From JABWAM01 sp964653025 (GTDB taxonomy: Bacteria; Verrucomicrobiota; Verrucomicrobiia; JABWAM01), in the NCBI GenBank assembly GCA_964653025.1, contig CAZZBZ010000054.1:1-21943 (forward strand): DNA of 21,943 nt. Reading direction: 5' to 3'. Below the pieces are notes generated by a model. The model ran no database searches. It had not been told where the DNA came from and saw only the letters and a program-made list of their open reading frames with translations. Position numbers and translations under genes: made by a program. This document shows positions 1-7,468 of this stretch, piece after piece; within the stretch, counting starts at the first letter, position 1; the number at the start of each line of letters is the position of its first letter.

Positions 1-1322
1 CCGAGGAGGCTGAAACCGAGGCGCTTCTCGATCCGCAGGCGGCGGAGGTGGCCCGGGATCGAGCCGTCATCGGACCAGACCACGATTCGGTTCTGGCGGG
101 TCCGCCCGGTCAGGCGCGCGGGGTTTCTCGCGCTCGGGCCCTCGACGAGGACCTCGCGCTCCTGTCCCACCTCGGCGTCCAGCCTGCGGAGGACCCCCTC
201 GTCGATGACGGCGAGGAGTTCCTGGTTGCGGCGGCGCTTTTCGTCCTCCGTGTGCGGGTCAGGCATCTCTGCTGCCGGGGTACCGCGCCGCGGCGAGAAG
301 CGATAGATAAAGGCCTGGTCGAAGGCCATCTCCCGCGCGAAGCGGAGGGTCTCCTGGAACTCCGCCTCCATCTCCCCGGGGAATGCCACGATGAGGTCCG
401 TGGTGATCGCGATGCCGGGGACGCCTGCCCGCAGCTTGTCCACGATGCGACGGTAGTTCTCCACCGTGTAGCTGCGCTTCATCGCGCGAAGCACGCGGTT
501 GGAGCCCGATTGCGCGGGAAGGTGGACGTGTTCGCAGAGTCGCGGCAGCCGCCCGAACGCCCCGATGAGGTCGTCGCGGAAACCTGTGGGGTGTGGCGCG
601 GTGAAGCGGATCCGATCGAGATTCTCGATCTCGTGGAGCGCCTCGAGGAGTTGGACGAATGGGCTGCACCCCCCGGCGCGCGGGATCTCGCGGCGGCCAT
701 AGGCGTTGACGATCTGGCCGAGAAGCGTGACCTCGCGCACGCCCGAGGCCACGAGCGCACGCGCCTCCTCGACGATCTCGGCGATGGGGCGGCTCCGCTC
801 GGGTCCCCGTGTCGAGGGCACGATGCAGAACGCGCAGCGCATGTTGCAGCCCTGCATCACCGAGATGAAGGCGCTGGCGCGGGGTATGCCGACGACGTGG
901 TCGCGGATCGTCCGCTCGCTGCCCTCTTCCTCGGCGACATCGGCCACGCGGCGCCGGGCCCCGTGGGCATCGAGGAGACCCTCGACGTGGTCGGCCACGC
1001 GATGGAAGCGCCAAGTGCCAACGACGAGGTCCACGTCGGGGAGTTTCCGAAGGAGGTCCTCCCCGCGGCTCTGGGCCATGCAGCCCATGAAGCCCAGGAC
1101 CACGCCGGGTTTGACGCGCTTGAGCGCGGCGAGGCGGCCCATGTTCCCGAGGGCCTTTGCCTCGGCCTGGTCGCGGACGCTGCATGTGTTGAGGAGGATG
1201 ACATCGGCCTCCTCCTCGCGGTCGGTCAACTCGTAGCCGCGGTCCTGAAACTGGCGCGCGACCTGCTCGGAGTCGCGCTCGTTCATCTGGCAACCGTAGG
1301 TCTTGATGAAGACGCGGGGCAT
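1..1322 (-). CDS. miaB: tRNA-2-methylthio-N6-dimethylallyladenosine synthase (MiaB), 3' end cut by window edge
   Basis: Radical-SAM methylthiotransferase that adds the 2-methylthio group to i6A37 of tRNAs in the cytoplasm. Reading leftward from ATG 1322 gives 440 open codons with no stop before the window edge. The N-terminal domain starts MPRVFIKTYGCQMNERDSEQ and carries the three expected cluster cysteines (C11, one in LLNTC, one in FMGC). The radical-SAM motif GCNMRCAFC lies near residues 157-165, followed by IVPSTRGPERSRP, the MiaB form of this signature. The C-terminal part (about residues 370-440) has TRAM-domain character and ends at GFSLLG, so only a few residues should be missing. 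One oddity is QIVN in the usually conserved LLGQNVN stretch. The gene is divergent from lnt with a short shared upstream region. There is no Shine-Dalgarno sequence; a TGC-TACATT -10-like box ends 9 nt before the ATG. Confidence 0.93.
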   Translation of the reverse strand, partial: MPRVFIKTYGCQMNERDSEQVARQFQDRGYELTDREEEADVILLNTCSVRDQAEAKALGNMGRLAALKRVKPGVVLGFMGCMAQSRGEDLLRKLPDVDLVVGTWRFHRVADHVEGLLDAHGARRRVADVAEEEGSERTIRDHVVGIPRASAFISVMQGCNMRCAFCIVPSTRGPERSRPIAEIVEEARALVASGVREVTLLGQIVNAYGRREIPRAGGCSPFVQLLEALHEIENLDRIRFTAPHPTGFRDDLIGAFGRLPRLCEHVHLPAQSGSNRVLRAMKRSYTVENYRRIVDKLRAGVPGIAITTDLIVAFPGEMEAEFQETLRFAREMAFDQAFIYRFSPRRGTPAAEMPDPHTEDEKRRRNQELLAVIDEGVLRRLDAEVGQEREVLVEGPSARNPARLTGRTRQNRIVVWSDDGSIPGHLRRLRIEKRLGFSLL

Positions 1323-1331
1323 AAGGAGGGC

Positions 1332-1360
1332 AATGTAGCAGGGGATGCCCTCGCGGGAAA
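1332..1360 (-). promoter_or_regulatory. Candidate miaB promoter
   Basis: On the minus strand, TACATT (1337-1332) is preceded by TGC, with a weak -35-like TTTCCC at 1360-1355. The box ends 9 nt before ATG 1322, so any leader would be about 2 nt. The -35 match is poor. Confidence 0.3.
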
Positions 1361-1366
1361 CCGCGC

Positions 1367-1395
1367 TTCGTGTTTTTCGTGGGTCCTGCTAGAAC
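1367..1395 (+). promoter_or_regulatory. Candidate lnt promoter (leaderless geometry)
   Basis: TTCGTG at 1367-1372, a 17-bp spacer, and TAGAAC at 1390-1395 preceded by TGC (extended -10). The next seven bases lead directly to GTG 1403, so the predicted transcript would begin at or next to the start codon. This rests on motif inspection only. Confidence 0.4.
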
Positions 1396-1402
1396 TCACC
1401 GC

Positions 1403-3001
1403 GTGAACACTGTGTTTGCCCGGTTCCGAGGGTTTTCCAGCCCCGATCGCTTGCGGCTGTGGCTGCCGTGGGCGCTTGCCGTGGTGTCGGGGGGCGCGAT
1501 GGCGGCACCCTACCTCCGCGACGAGGCCGGGTGGCTGGGCTGGGTGGCCCTCGTGCCGCTCGTGGCCGCGGTCGTGCCGTCGGGGGAGGGGGGGGCGCGG
1601 CCCGCGCCGTTTCGCCTCGGGTTCGTCTGGGGCCTCGCCTTTTGGGGCGCGACGATTTTTTGGATCCGGCACACGACCGCCCTCGGCATGGGGGCGCTGG
1701 TCACCTACCTCGCGCTCTACCCCGCGGTGTGGGCGTGGGCACTGGGGTGTTTCGCCCGCAGGTGGTCGCGGCCGACGGGGACGAGCCACCTTGCCCTCGC
1801 CGCGCTGGGGGCGGCGGCGTGGGTGGCGCTCGAGGCGTTGCGCGGCTGGATGCTCGGGGGGTTCCCGTGGAATACGCTCGCCGTTTCGCAGGTGCGGAAC
1901 CTCGCGTTCATCCAGGTGGCGGAATGGAGCGGTGGGCCCGGGATCTCTTTCGTGGTGTCGTTCTTCAATCTGGCGCTTTGGTTCACCTGGAGACGGCTGA
2001 AGGCGGAGCGCTTCTCGCCGCGCTCATGGCGCTACGAGTTCTCGGTGGCGCTCGCGCTGGTCGCCGCCTGCCTGATGGTCGGGATGAGGTCCCTGTTCTT
2101 CGTGGCGCGCGCGGAAACGAAGGCGGCGCGCTCGGTGCGGCTGGTGCTCATCCAGCCGAATATTCCGCAGGAGGTGAAGTTCGAGGCGATGAGCCAGGAG
2201 CGGCAGCATGAGGTTCTCCGTCGGCTGACACTGGCCGGGGCGGTGGTGAAGCCGCACGCCATCCTCTGGCCGGAGACCGCGCTCGTGGAGGGTCCGACCT
2301 GGGATGCCCGCAGCCGACGCTGGTTAAAGATTTTGGCGCGGGAGGCGGGGGTGCCCATCCTTTTCGGGACGGTGGACACGGATGCAGCGTCCGAGGATCG
2401 TCCCTCGCACACCTACAACGCGGCGATGATGATCGCGCCCGACGGGGCGCTGTCCGATCCCTATCGTAAACTCCACCTCGTGCCCTTCGGCGAGTACATT
2501 CCGTTTGAGAAGGGCCTCCCCTGGATGAAGCACCTGACTCCGATCCCGGGGAGCTTCGATGAGGGGAAAAAGGGGGTCCTCTTCGACGTGGGTGGGGTGA
2601 AACTCGGCCCGCTGATCTGCTTCGAGGACACGGTGGCACGGATGTCGCGCGACCTCGTCCAGGCGGGCGCGGAGATCCTTGTCAACTTTACGAACGATGC
2701 ATGGTTCAAGGAGTCGCCAGGCGCGGCGATGCACCTGCGCAACGCGGTGCTCCGCGCCGTCGAGACGCGCCGCCCGCTGGTCCGCTGCACCAACAGCGGG
2801 TTCACCACGCTCGTGACTCCGATGGGGCAGGTCTCCACGCAGGTGGCGCCCTTTCGTGAGGGATTTCTCTCGGTGACGGTGGCGGCAGGGGAAGGCCTGA
2901 CCTTCTTTGCGCGGCACGGAGACCTGGTTTCGCCGGCCTGCGTCATGGCGGTCGCGCTCGGATTCCTCGCGTTTCTCCCCCGCCGCCCGCCATCCGCATG
3001 A
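1403..3001 (+). CDS. lnt: Apolipoprotein N-acyltransferase (Lnt)
   Basis: Inner-membrane enzyme that transfers the third acyl chain from phospholipid to the N-terminal cysteine of lipoproteins. From GTG 1403 it is 532 aa. The N-terminal half is a bundle of hydrophobic segments including GFPWNTLAVSQ, a family signature. The C-terminal half is a nitrilase-like domain with the catalytic triad in order: Glu in LWPETALVE (about residue 291), Lys in YRKLHLVPFGEYIPF (about 356) and Cys in PLICFED (about 406). The frame is also open from GTG 1370 (543 aa). I prefer 1403 because neither start has a Shine-Dalgarno sequence and a TTCGTG-N17-TAGAAC promoter-like pair ends 7 nt before GTG 1403, which would put 1370 inside the -35 box. 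The gene converges on nfnB with a 16-bp gap. Its likely clients include the OppA-like lipoprotein encoded in this window. Confidence 0.95.
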   Translation: MNTVFARFRGFSSPDRLRLWLPWALAVVSGGAMAAPYLRDEAGWLGWVALVPLVAAVVPSGEGGARPAPFRLGFVWGLAFWGATIFWIRHTTALGMGALVTYLALYPAVWAWALGCFARRWSRPTGTSHLALAALGAAAWVALEALRGWMLGGFPWNTLAVSQVRNLAFIQVAEWSGGPGISFVVSFFNLALWFTWRRLKAERFSPRSWRYEFSVALALVAACLMVGMRSLFFVARAETKAARSVRLVLIQPNIPQEVKFEAMSQERQHEVLRRLTLAGAVVKPHAILWPETALVEGPTWDARSRRWLKILAREAGVPILFGTVDTDAASEDRPSHTYNAAMMIAPDGALSDPYRKLHLVPFGEYIPFEKGLPWMKHLTPIPGSFDEGKKGVLFDVGGVKLGPLICFEDTVARMSRDLVQAGAEILVNFTNDAWFKESPGAAMHLRNAVLRAVETRRPLVRCTNSGFTTLVTPMGQVSTQVAPFREGFLSVTVAAGEGLTFFARHGDLVSPACVMAVALGFLAFLPRRPPSA

Positions 3002-3017
3002 TTCGGAGCCTTCTTCC

Positions 3018-4481
3018 TCAGTTTTCCGCGATCCCTTCCTGCGGAACCGTCCCCTGCGACTTCCCCTCACGCTGGCCCTGGAGGTAGGCGTCGATGGCCA
3101 CGGCGGCGCGCTTGCCCGCGCCCATCGCGAGGATAACCGTCGCACCGCCCGTCACGTTGTCGCCGCCCGCGAAGACGCCGAGCTTTGTCGTGGCCCCATC
3201 CTTGTCCACCTCGATGGTGCCGCGCATCGTCACGTCCAGCCCTTGGGTCGTGTCGGGAACGATGCGATTGGGCTTGTTGCCGAGGGCGACGATGATCGTG
3301 TCCACGTCGAGGACGAAGTTGGAGTCCTTGATCGGCTTCGGGCTGCGGCGTCCCGAGGCGTCGGGCTCGCCGAGTTGCATGCGGAGGCACTCCATCCCCT
3401 GCGCCCAGCCATCGCCGCGGTCCATGAAGCGGACGGGGGCGGTGAGCCAGAGGAACTCGATCCCTTCCTCCTCGCCGTGCTCGATTTCCTCCTTGCGCGC
3501 CGGCATCTCGGCGCGGTCGCGGCGGTAGACGATGGAGACCTTCTCGGGGCCGAGGCGGCGCGCCACGCGCGCGGCGTCCATGGCGGTGTTCCCCCCGCCG
3601 ATCACGGCCACGCGTTTGCCGACGAAGACCGGTGTGTGGTGACGCGGAAAGTCGTAGGCCTTCATCAGGTTCACGCGCAGGAGGAACTCGTTGGCCGAGT
3701 AGACGCCGTTGAGGTGCTCACCCGGCACGCCAAGCAGGATGGGGAGACCCGCCCCCGTGCCCAGGAAGGCGGCGCGGAATCCCTCCTCCAGCAACTCCTC
3801 GACCGTGATCGTCCGCCCGATGAGGACGCTCGTGCGGATCTCCGCGCCCATCGCGCGCAACTGCTCCACCTCGTGCCGCACGATTTCTTTCGGGAGGCGG
3901 AACTGCGGGATGCCGTACATGAGCACCCCGCCCGGCTCGTGGAGCGCCTCGAAGATCGTCACGCCGTAGCCGCGCCGCAGGAGTTCCCCCGCCGCAGCCA
4001 GGCCGGCGGGGCCGGACCCCACGATGGCCACCCGTTCCGTCTTCGTCACGGGAAGCGGGGCGGCCGGGGCGGAAGGGTGTGCGCGATCGTGGTCCCCGAC
4101 AAAGCGTTCGAGTCGCCCGATGGCGACGGGCTCGCCCTTGCGCCCGACCACGCAGGTCTTCTCGCACTGGTTTTCCTGCGGGCAGACGCGTCCGCAGACC
4201 GCAGGGAGATCGGTGGCCTCGCGCAGCTTGTGCGCCGCGCCGGCGAAGTCCCCCTTTGCCGCCAGGGCGATGAATCCGGGGATGTCGATCCCCACGGGGC
4301 AGCCCTCCACGCAGAGCGGTTTCTTGCAGACGAGGCAGCGCTCCGCCTCGGTCTTTGCAAGCTCGGGGGTGAAACCGAGAGCGACCTCGTCGAAGTTCGC
4401 CACCCGTTGCTCGGGCGGCTGGTGCGGCATTGCTTGCCGCGGCGACCTCACCCGCGAGCTGGGAGCACGGGGAGCGCTCAT
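3018..4481 (-). CDS. nfnB: NfnB/GltD-like subunit: NADPH-dependent flavoprotein of ferredoxin:NADP+ oxidoreductase
   Basis: Large subunit of an NfnAB-type complex, which reversibly couples NADPH oxidation to reduction of NAD+ and ferredoxin by flavin-based electron bifurcation in the cytoplasm. The 487-aa product opens with a cluster domain: C49, C52, C57, C61 (CLVCKKPLCVEGCPVG) and C96, C100, C106, C110, as in the GltD/NfnB family. An FAD site GSGPAG follows at 155-160, then a second Rossmann fold GGGNTAMDAARVARRLG for NADPH, and a C-terminal FAGGDNVTGGATVILAMGAG flavin-binding stretch. The start at 4481 overlaps the nfnA stop as ATGA; an internal ATG at 4430 is the alternative. By sequence alone it could be a glutamate synthase small subunit. 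The adjacent NfnA partner, and no glutamate synthase large subunit in the window, favour NfnB (also called sulfide dehydrogenase SudA). Confidence 0.88.
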   Translation of the reverse strand: MSAPRAPSSRVRSPRQAMPHQPPEQRVANFDEVALGFTPELAKTEAERCLVCKKPLCVEGCPVGIDIPGFIALAAKGDFAGAAHKLREATDLPAVCGRVCPQENQCEKTCVVGRKGEPVAIGRLERFVGDHDRAHPSAPAAPLPVTKTERVAIVGSGPAGLAAAGELLRRGYGVTIFEALHEPGGVLMYGIPQFRLPKEIVRHEVEQLRAMGAEIRTSVLIGRTITVEELLEEGFRAAFLGTGAGLPILLGVPGEHLNGVYSANEFLLRVNLMKAYDFPRHHTPVFVGKRVAVIGGGNTAMDAARVARRLGPEKVSIVYRRDRAEMPARKEEIEHGEEEGIEFLWLTAPVRFMDRGDGWAQGMECLRMQLGEPDASGRRSPKPIKDSNFVLDVDTIIVALGNKPNRIVPDTTQGLDVTMRGTIEVDKDGATTKLGVFAGGDNVTGGATVILAMGAGKRAAVAIDAYLQGQREGKSQGTVPQEGIAEN

Positions 4482-5320
4482 GAAGCGCACCCCCGCGCAT
4501 CGGGTTGGAGCGCCTTCATCGCACACTCGCGCAGGTGGTTGTATCCCTTGAGCCGCGAGGCCAGCGCGTCGAAGTTCACCTTGTGGCCGTCGAACTCCGG
4601 CCCGTCCACGCAGGCGAAGCGCGTCTCGTCCCCCACGAGCACGCGGCACCCGCCGCACATCCCGGTGCCATCCACCATGATCGGGTTGAGGCTCACGATC
4701 GTCGGGATGGCCGCCTCCTTGGTGACCCCGCTGGTCACCTTCATCATGGGAACGGGCCCGATGACGACCGCGAAATCAAAATGATCTCCCAACTTCATTC
4801 GCTCGCGGAGCACGTCTGATACGAATCCCTTGGTCCCCGAGCTGCCGTCGTCGGTCGTCACGTGGAGTCGCTCACACACCGCGCGCATCTCCTTCTCGAG
4901 GATGATCAGTTCCTTCGTGCGTGCGCCCAGGATACCCACGACGCGGTTGCCGGCTTCGGCGAGGCCCTTGGCGATTGGGAAAAGAGGTGCCACGCCGATC
5001 CCGCCCCCAATACAGACGCAGGTGCCATACTTGCGGATTTCCGTGGGATGGCCGAGTGGGCCGAGCACATCCTGAATCGCTTCCCCCACCTTCAGCTGCG
5101 CCATGAGCCCCGAGCTGACCCCCACGTCCTGGACGATGAGGGTGATGCTTCCCTCGGCGGGATCCGAGTCCACGATGGTCAGCGGAAAGCGCTCCCCGTC
5201 GTCATTGAGGCGGACCAAAACGAACTGGCCCGGGCGGCGACGTCGGGCGATTTCGGGGGCGAGCACCCGATAGCGTGTCACCTTCGGGGCGAGGGTTTCC
5301 TTGGAGAGAAGGGGGTGCAC
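4478..5320 (-). CDS. nfnA: NfnA-like subunit: ferredoxin-NADP+ reductase family protein with [2Fe-2S] site
   Basis: Small subunit of the Nfn complex; in this family it carries FAD and one [2Fe-2S] cluster and handles NAD(H). The 280-aa product has an FAD-binding beta-barrel (PGQFVLVRL, then FPLTIVD), an NAD-binding fold with GGGIGVAPLFPIAKGLAEAG, and a C-terminal cluster motif DGTGMCGGC...FACVDG with C222, C225, C237 and a nearby Asp, the Asp/three-Cys set typical of NfnA. I start it at GTG 5320. TTG 5326 is in frame but sits on the AGGAT that would serve either as Shine-Dalgarno (7 nt before GTG) or as part of a -10 box. It overlaps nfnB by 4 bp and so is probably translationally coupled. 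It is divergent from the ExoD-family gene. Confidence 0.88.
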   Translation of the reverse strand: MHPLLSKETLAPKVTRYRVLAPEIARRRRPGQFVLVRLNDDGERFPLTIVDSDPAEGSITLIVQDVGVSSGLMAQLKVGEAIQDVLGPLGHPTEIRKYGTCVCIGGGIGVAPLFPIAKGLAEAGNRVVGILGARTKELIILEKEMRAVCERLHVTTDDGSSGTKGFVSDVLRERMKLGDHFDFAVVIGPVPMMKVTSGVTKEAAIPTIVSLNPIMVDGTGMCGGCRVLVGDETRFACVDGPEFDGHKVNFDALASRLKGYNHLRECAMKALQPDARGCAS

Positions 5321-5326
5321 CTGCAA

Positions 5327-5354
5327 ATCCTAGCAGGAAGGGGTCCCGGCGCAA
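5327..5354 (-). promoter_or_regulatory. Candidate nfnAB promoter (leaderless geometry)
   Basis: On the minus strand, TTGCGC (5354-5349), a 16-bp spacer and TAGGAT (5332-5327) preceded by TGC. Only six bases separate the box from GTG 5320. The same AGGA could alternatively act as a Shine-Dalgarno sequence, so the two readings compete. Confidence 0.4.
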
Positions 5355-5371
5355 GAGCTTGAATCTTCGTC

Positions 5372-5395
5372 GGGGAAGTTCATCTTTACTTCCCC
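5372..5395 (+). promoter_or_regulatory. Perfect 8-bp dyad abutting the exoD-like start codon
   Basis: GGGGAAGT (5372-5379), an 8-nt spacer, and ACTTCCCC (5388-5395), followed immediately by ATG 5396. A TTGAAT-N16-CATCTT promoter-like pair (5359-5386) would place the -10 box and start point within this dyad. It could therefore act as an operator for a dimeric regulator or as an RNA hairpin at the start codon. Confidence 0.4.
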
Positions 5396-6025
5396 ATGCT
5401 TTCGCCGCTTCCTCCTCCCAGCGGACGACGACTCTCCGAGGACCTGTCCCGTGTGCTCGAAGTGACTCAGGGGCAGGAGATTTCGGTGAACCTCCTTCTG
5501 CGCACGGTTCGCGGACGGGGCTTTCCCGCGTTGCTCGCGATCCTGGCGCTACCTTTCCTGCTGCCCGTGCCCCTGCCGGGCCTCTCGACCCCCTTTGGGC
5601 TTGCGATCGGATTGTTCGGCCTGCGACTCGCGTTGCTCCGTCGCCCGCTCATTCCACGCTGGCTTCTTCGGCGAAAGATCCCGCCCCGGGCGATCCAGAT
5701 ACTCGTGCACCGTGGCGTGCCGATCATCCGTTATGCGGAGCGCTGGCTTCACCCGCGCCTGCTCTTCCTGCCGCGCTGGGCATTCTTCCGCTCCATCACG
5801 GGGCTCGCGATCGCCTCTTGCGGACTTGCCCTCGCCCTCCCGCTCCCAGTTCCCTTCTCCAACACGATCCCCGCAGTCGGCATCCTTCTCCTCGCGGCGG
5901 GGATGATGGAGGACGACGGGATCTTCATCCTCCTCGGCTACGGGAGCACCGCCGCGGCATGGATTTTTCTCGGCATCCTCGTTTGGATGGGGCAGATCGG
6001 CTGGCATCACCTCGCGCATTTCTGA
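5396..6025 (+). CDS. ExoD-family membrane protein (exopolysaccharide synthesis protein ExoD-like)
   Basis: The 209-aa integral membrane protein resembles the ExoD family, first linked to exopolysaccharide production in rhizobia; its biochemical role is not established. Visible features are an N-terminal cytoplasmic stretch (LSEDLSRVLEVTQGQEISVNLLL), a family-typical hydrophobic segment with LPFLLPVPLPGLSTPFGLAIGLFGLRLAL, a basic loop (RRPLIPRWLLRRKIP), and two or three further hydrophobic segments including ALALPLPVPFSNTIPAVGILLLAAGMMEDDG, characteristic of ExoD. The ATG at 5396 directly follows a perfect 8-bp dyad and has no Shine-Dalgarno sequence. It converges with the enolase-superfamily gene, with a 13-bp gap. 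The nearby rmlB and gmd fit a role in surface polysaccharide, but that link is inference from position. Confidence 0.85.
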   Translation: MLSPLPPPSGRRLSEDLSRVLEVTQGQEISVNLLLRTVRGRGFPALLAILALPFLLPVPLPGLSTPFGLAIGLFGLRLALLRRPLIPRWLLRRKIPPRAIQILVHRGVPIIRYAERWLHPRLLFLPRWAFFRSITGLAIASCGLALALPLPVPFSNTIPAVGILLLAAGMMEDDGIFILLGYGSTAAAWIFLGILVWMGQIGWHHLAHF

Positions 6026-6038
6026 GGTCCATGCCGGC

Positions 6039-7448
6039 TCACGCTTTTTCGGCAGGGGGGAGCTGGCGGTGGATTTCGGCCACGCGATAGCCGAAGCCGG
6101 GGCCGCGCACGCTTTCCGTGGAGACGCTCCCTTTGCGTCGGCGGTAGAGACCGGGGTGGATCCGCTCCTCGATGCGCGAGGCCTCGGGGTAAAACTGCGG
6201 AGCGTTGGTCTCCACGCCCATGATCGTGCCGGCGTGCGCCGCGAGGAGTGCGTGGGGTACCATGGCGAGCATCGGGTTGGTAAGGTCCTGCACCATGAGC
6301 GCCATCCCGTGGGCCTTCGCCCAGCAGAGGGAGAGCAGGGCGCCACTTTGCGTCTTGCAGGTCTTGAGGGCTACGCCCGTCCAGCCCAACTCGCGGCCGA
6401 GGCGGACGATGCGCCAGTCGTGCGCGCTTTCGTCGAGGAAGAGCGGCCTGCGCGCCGACACGGCCCGTACGTCCATGGGGTTTGCCTCCAGATCGTAGGG
6501 GAAGGGCTGCTCGACGTAGAGGATGCTCTCGAAGAGCGCGGGAGTCTCGCGCTGGATGCGATCGAGGATGTCGACGACGTAGCCCGGCTCGGTGACGGTG
6601 CAGTTGAAATCCGCGCTGAGCAGGAGCTTTCCGAAACCCGCGGCAACCGCGCCGACCCGTCCGATGCGGGCGTGGTCCCATGCGGCGTCGTTGCCGCGAA
6701 GCTTGATCTTGAGGCACGTGAGGCCGTCGCGTTGGATCCAGTCACCGAGGAGGACGGGGTAGCCGTCCTTCGGTTCACGGCCGGTGAGGTCGCCCTCATC
6801 AATGGGGTCCACGCCACCGACGAGGTGCCAGGCGGGAAGGGAGGTCGGGGGGGATTTTTCGAGAAAATCGGACGGGTACTTTCCGCGGAAGTCCGTGGTG
6901 GCACCGGAGGCAGGTTCGAGGAACGTGGCGAGGTCGCGGTTCATCCATCGGGCGTTGTACGTTTCGTAGACGGGCACGCTGTGGAGGACGCCGTAGGCGT
7001 CGTGGAGGGCGAGGTCGAAGAGCGAGGTGCAGATGAGCGCCGCGAGGCGCGGCATCGGCCCCGGGTCAGCGGGGAGGCCCTGGTTGAACGCGACGAGCAG
7101 CTTGGGGAGGACCTGTTCCGAGAAATCGTGCCCGACCTCAATCGGGTGGCCGAGGGCATCGTGCGCGGCCCACGCGCGCGCGAGGCGGACGCAGAAGTCC
7201 TTCATCACGCGGTGGCGCGGCTCGTAGGCGCCGGCGCTTGGCCAGGCCCAGGTGACGCTCAGCGGAGTCTCACCCCAGCCTTCCGCGGTGCGGCCGTCAC
7301 GCCCGCGCACAGTGAGGCGCACGCGCGCACAGGTGACCGACTCAGCCGTTTCGTGTCCGAACTTGATCGGGACCCGCAGGCGGATGGGGAGGAAGAAAAG
7401 CTCGGCGGCGGAGGCGCAGATGTCAGTGTTTTTTTTGGAATCGCTCAT
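6039..7448 (-). CDS. Enolase-superfamily protein (mandelate racemase/muconate lactonizing enzyme type)
   Basis: The 469-aa protein has the enolase-superfamily active-site pattern: K247 and K249 in LKIKLRG (KxK), metal ligands D280 (SADFN), E313 (YVEQPF) and D339 (LDESAHD), and K362 or K365 (LKTCKTQSG) on the opposite side. KxK plus a later Lys is typical of the muconate lactonizing enzyme subgroup, whose members abstract a proton alpha to a carboxylate in dehydratase, racemase or lactonizing reactions. The substrate cannot be read from sequence. It is 80-100 residues longer than common subgroup members; the extra length is in the N-terminal capping part, before KxK. I start at ATG 7448 (MSDSKKNTD); the open frame reaches 7577 but that part overlaps rmlB. 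It lies 20 bp after rmlB on the same strand, so the two are probably co-transcribed. Confidence 0.85.
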   Translation of the reverse strand: MSDSKKNTDICASAAELFFLPIRLRVPIKFGHETAESVTCARVRLTVRGRDGRTAEGWGETPLSVTWAWPSAGAYEPRHRVMKDFCVRLARAWAAHDALGHPIEVGHDFSEQVLPKLLVAFNQGLPADPGPMPRLAALICTSLFDLALHDAYGVLHSVPVYETYNARWMNRDLATFLEPASGATTDFRGKYPSDFLEKSPPTSLPAWHLVGGVDPIDEGDLTGREPKDGYPVLLGDWIQRDGLTCLKIKLRGNDAAWDHARIGRVGAVAAGFGKLLLSADFNCTVTEPGYVVDILDRIQRETPALFESILYVEQPFPYDLEANPMDVRAVSARRPLFLDESAHDWRIVRLGRELGWTGVALKTCKTQSGALLSLCWAKAHGMALMVQDLTNPMLAMVPHALLAAHAGTIMGVETNAPQFYPEASRIEERIHPGLYRRRKGSVSTESVRGPGFGYRVAEIHRQLPPAEKA

Positions 7449-7468
7449 TATATTTCCCGTTTCGAACA

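Noticed and set aside
1324..1338. AAGGAGGG followed by ATG-TAG, a start-stop pair upstream of lnt
   Set aside because: It lies upstream of the proposed lnt promoter and within the miaB -10 region, so it probably is not transcribed in the plus direction; chance match.
48..1406. Long plus-strand open frame (452 aa) opposite miaB
   Set aside because: It is antisense to a frame with complete MiaB motifs, and its translation is Ala/Glu/His-rich with no family signature, as expected of high-GC antisense frames.
4481..4658. Longer nfnB start at 4658
   Set aside because: The extra residues overlap the coding sequence of nfnA, including its cluster motif, and the ATGA overlap at 4481 gives a normal family N-terminus.
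2907..4784. Long plus-strand open frame (625 aa) opposite nfnB
   Set aside because: Antisense to clear NfnB and NfnA coding sequence; no domain features.
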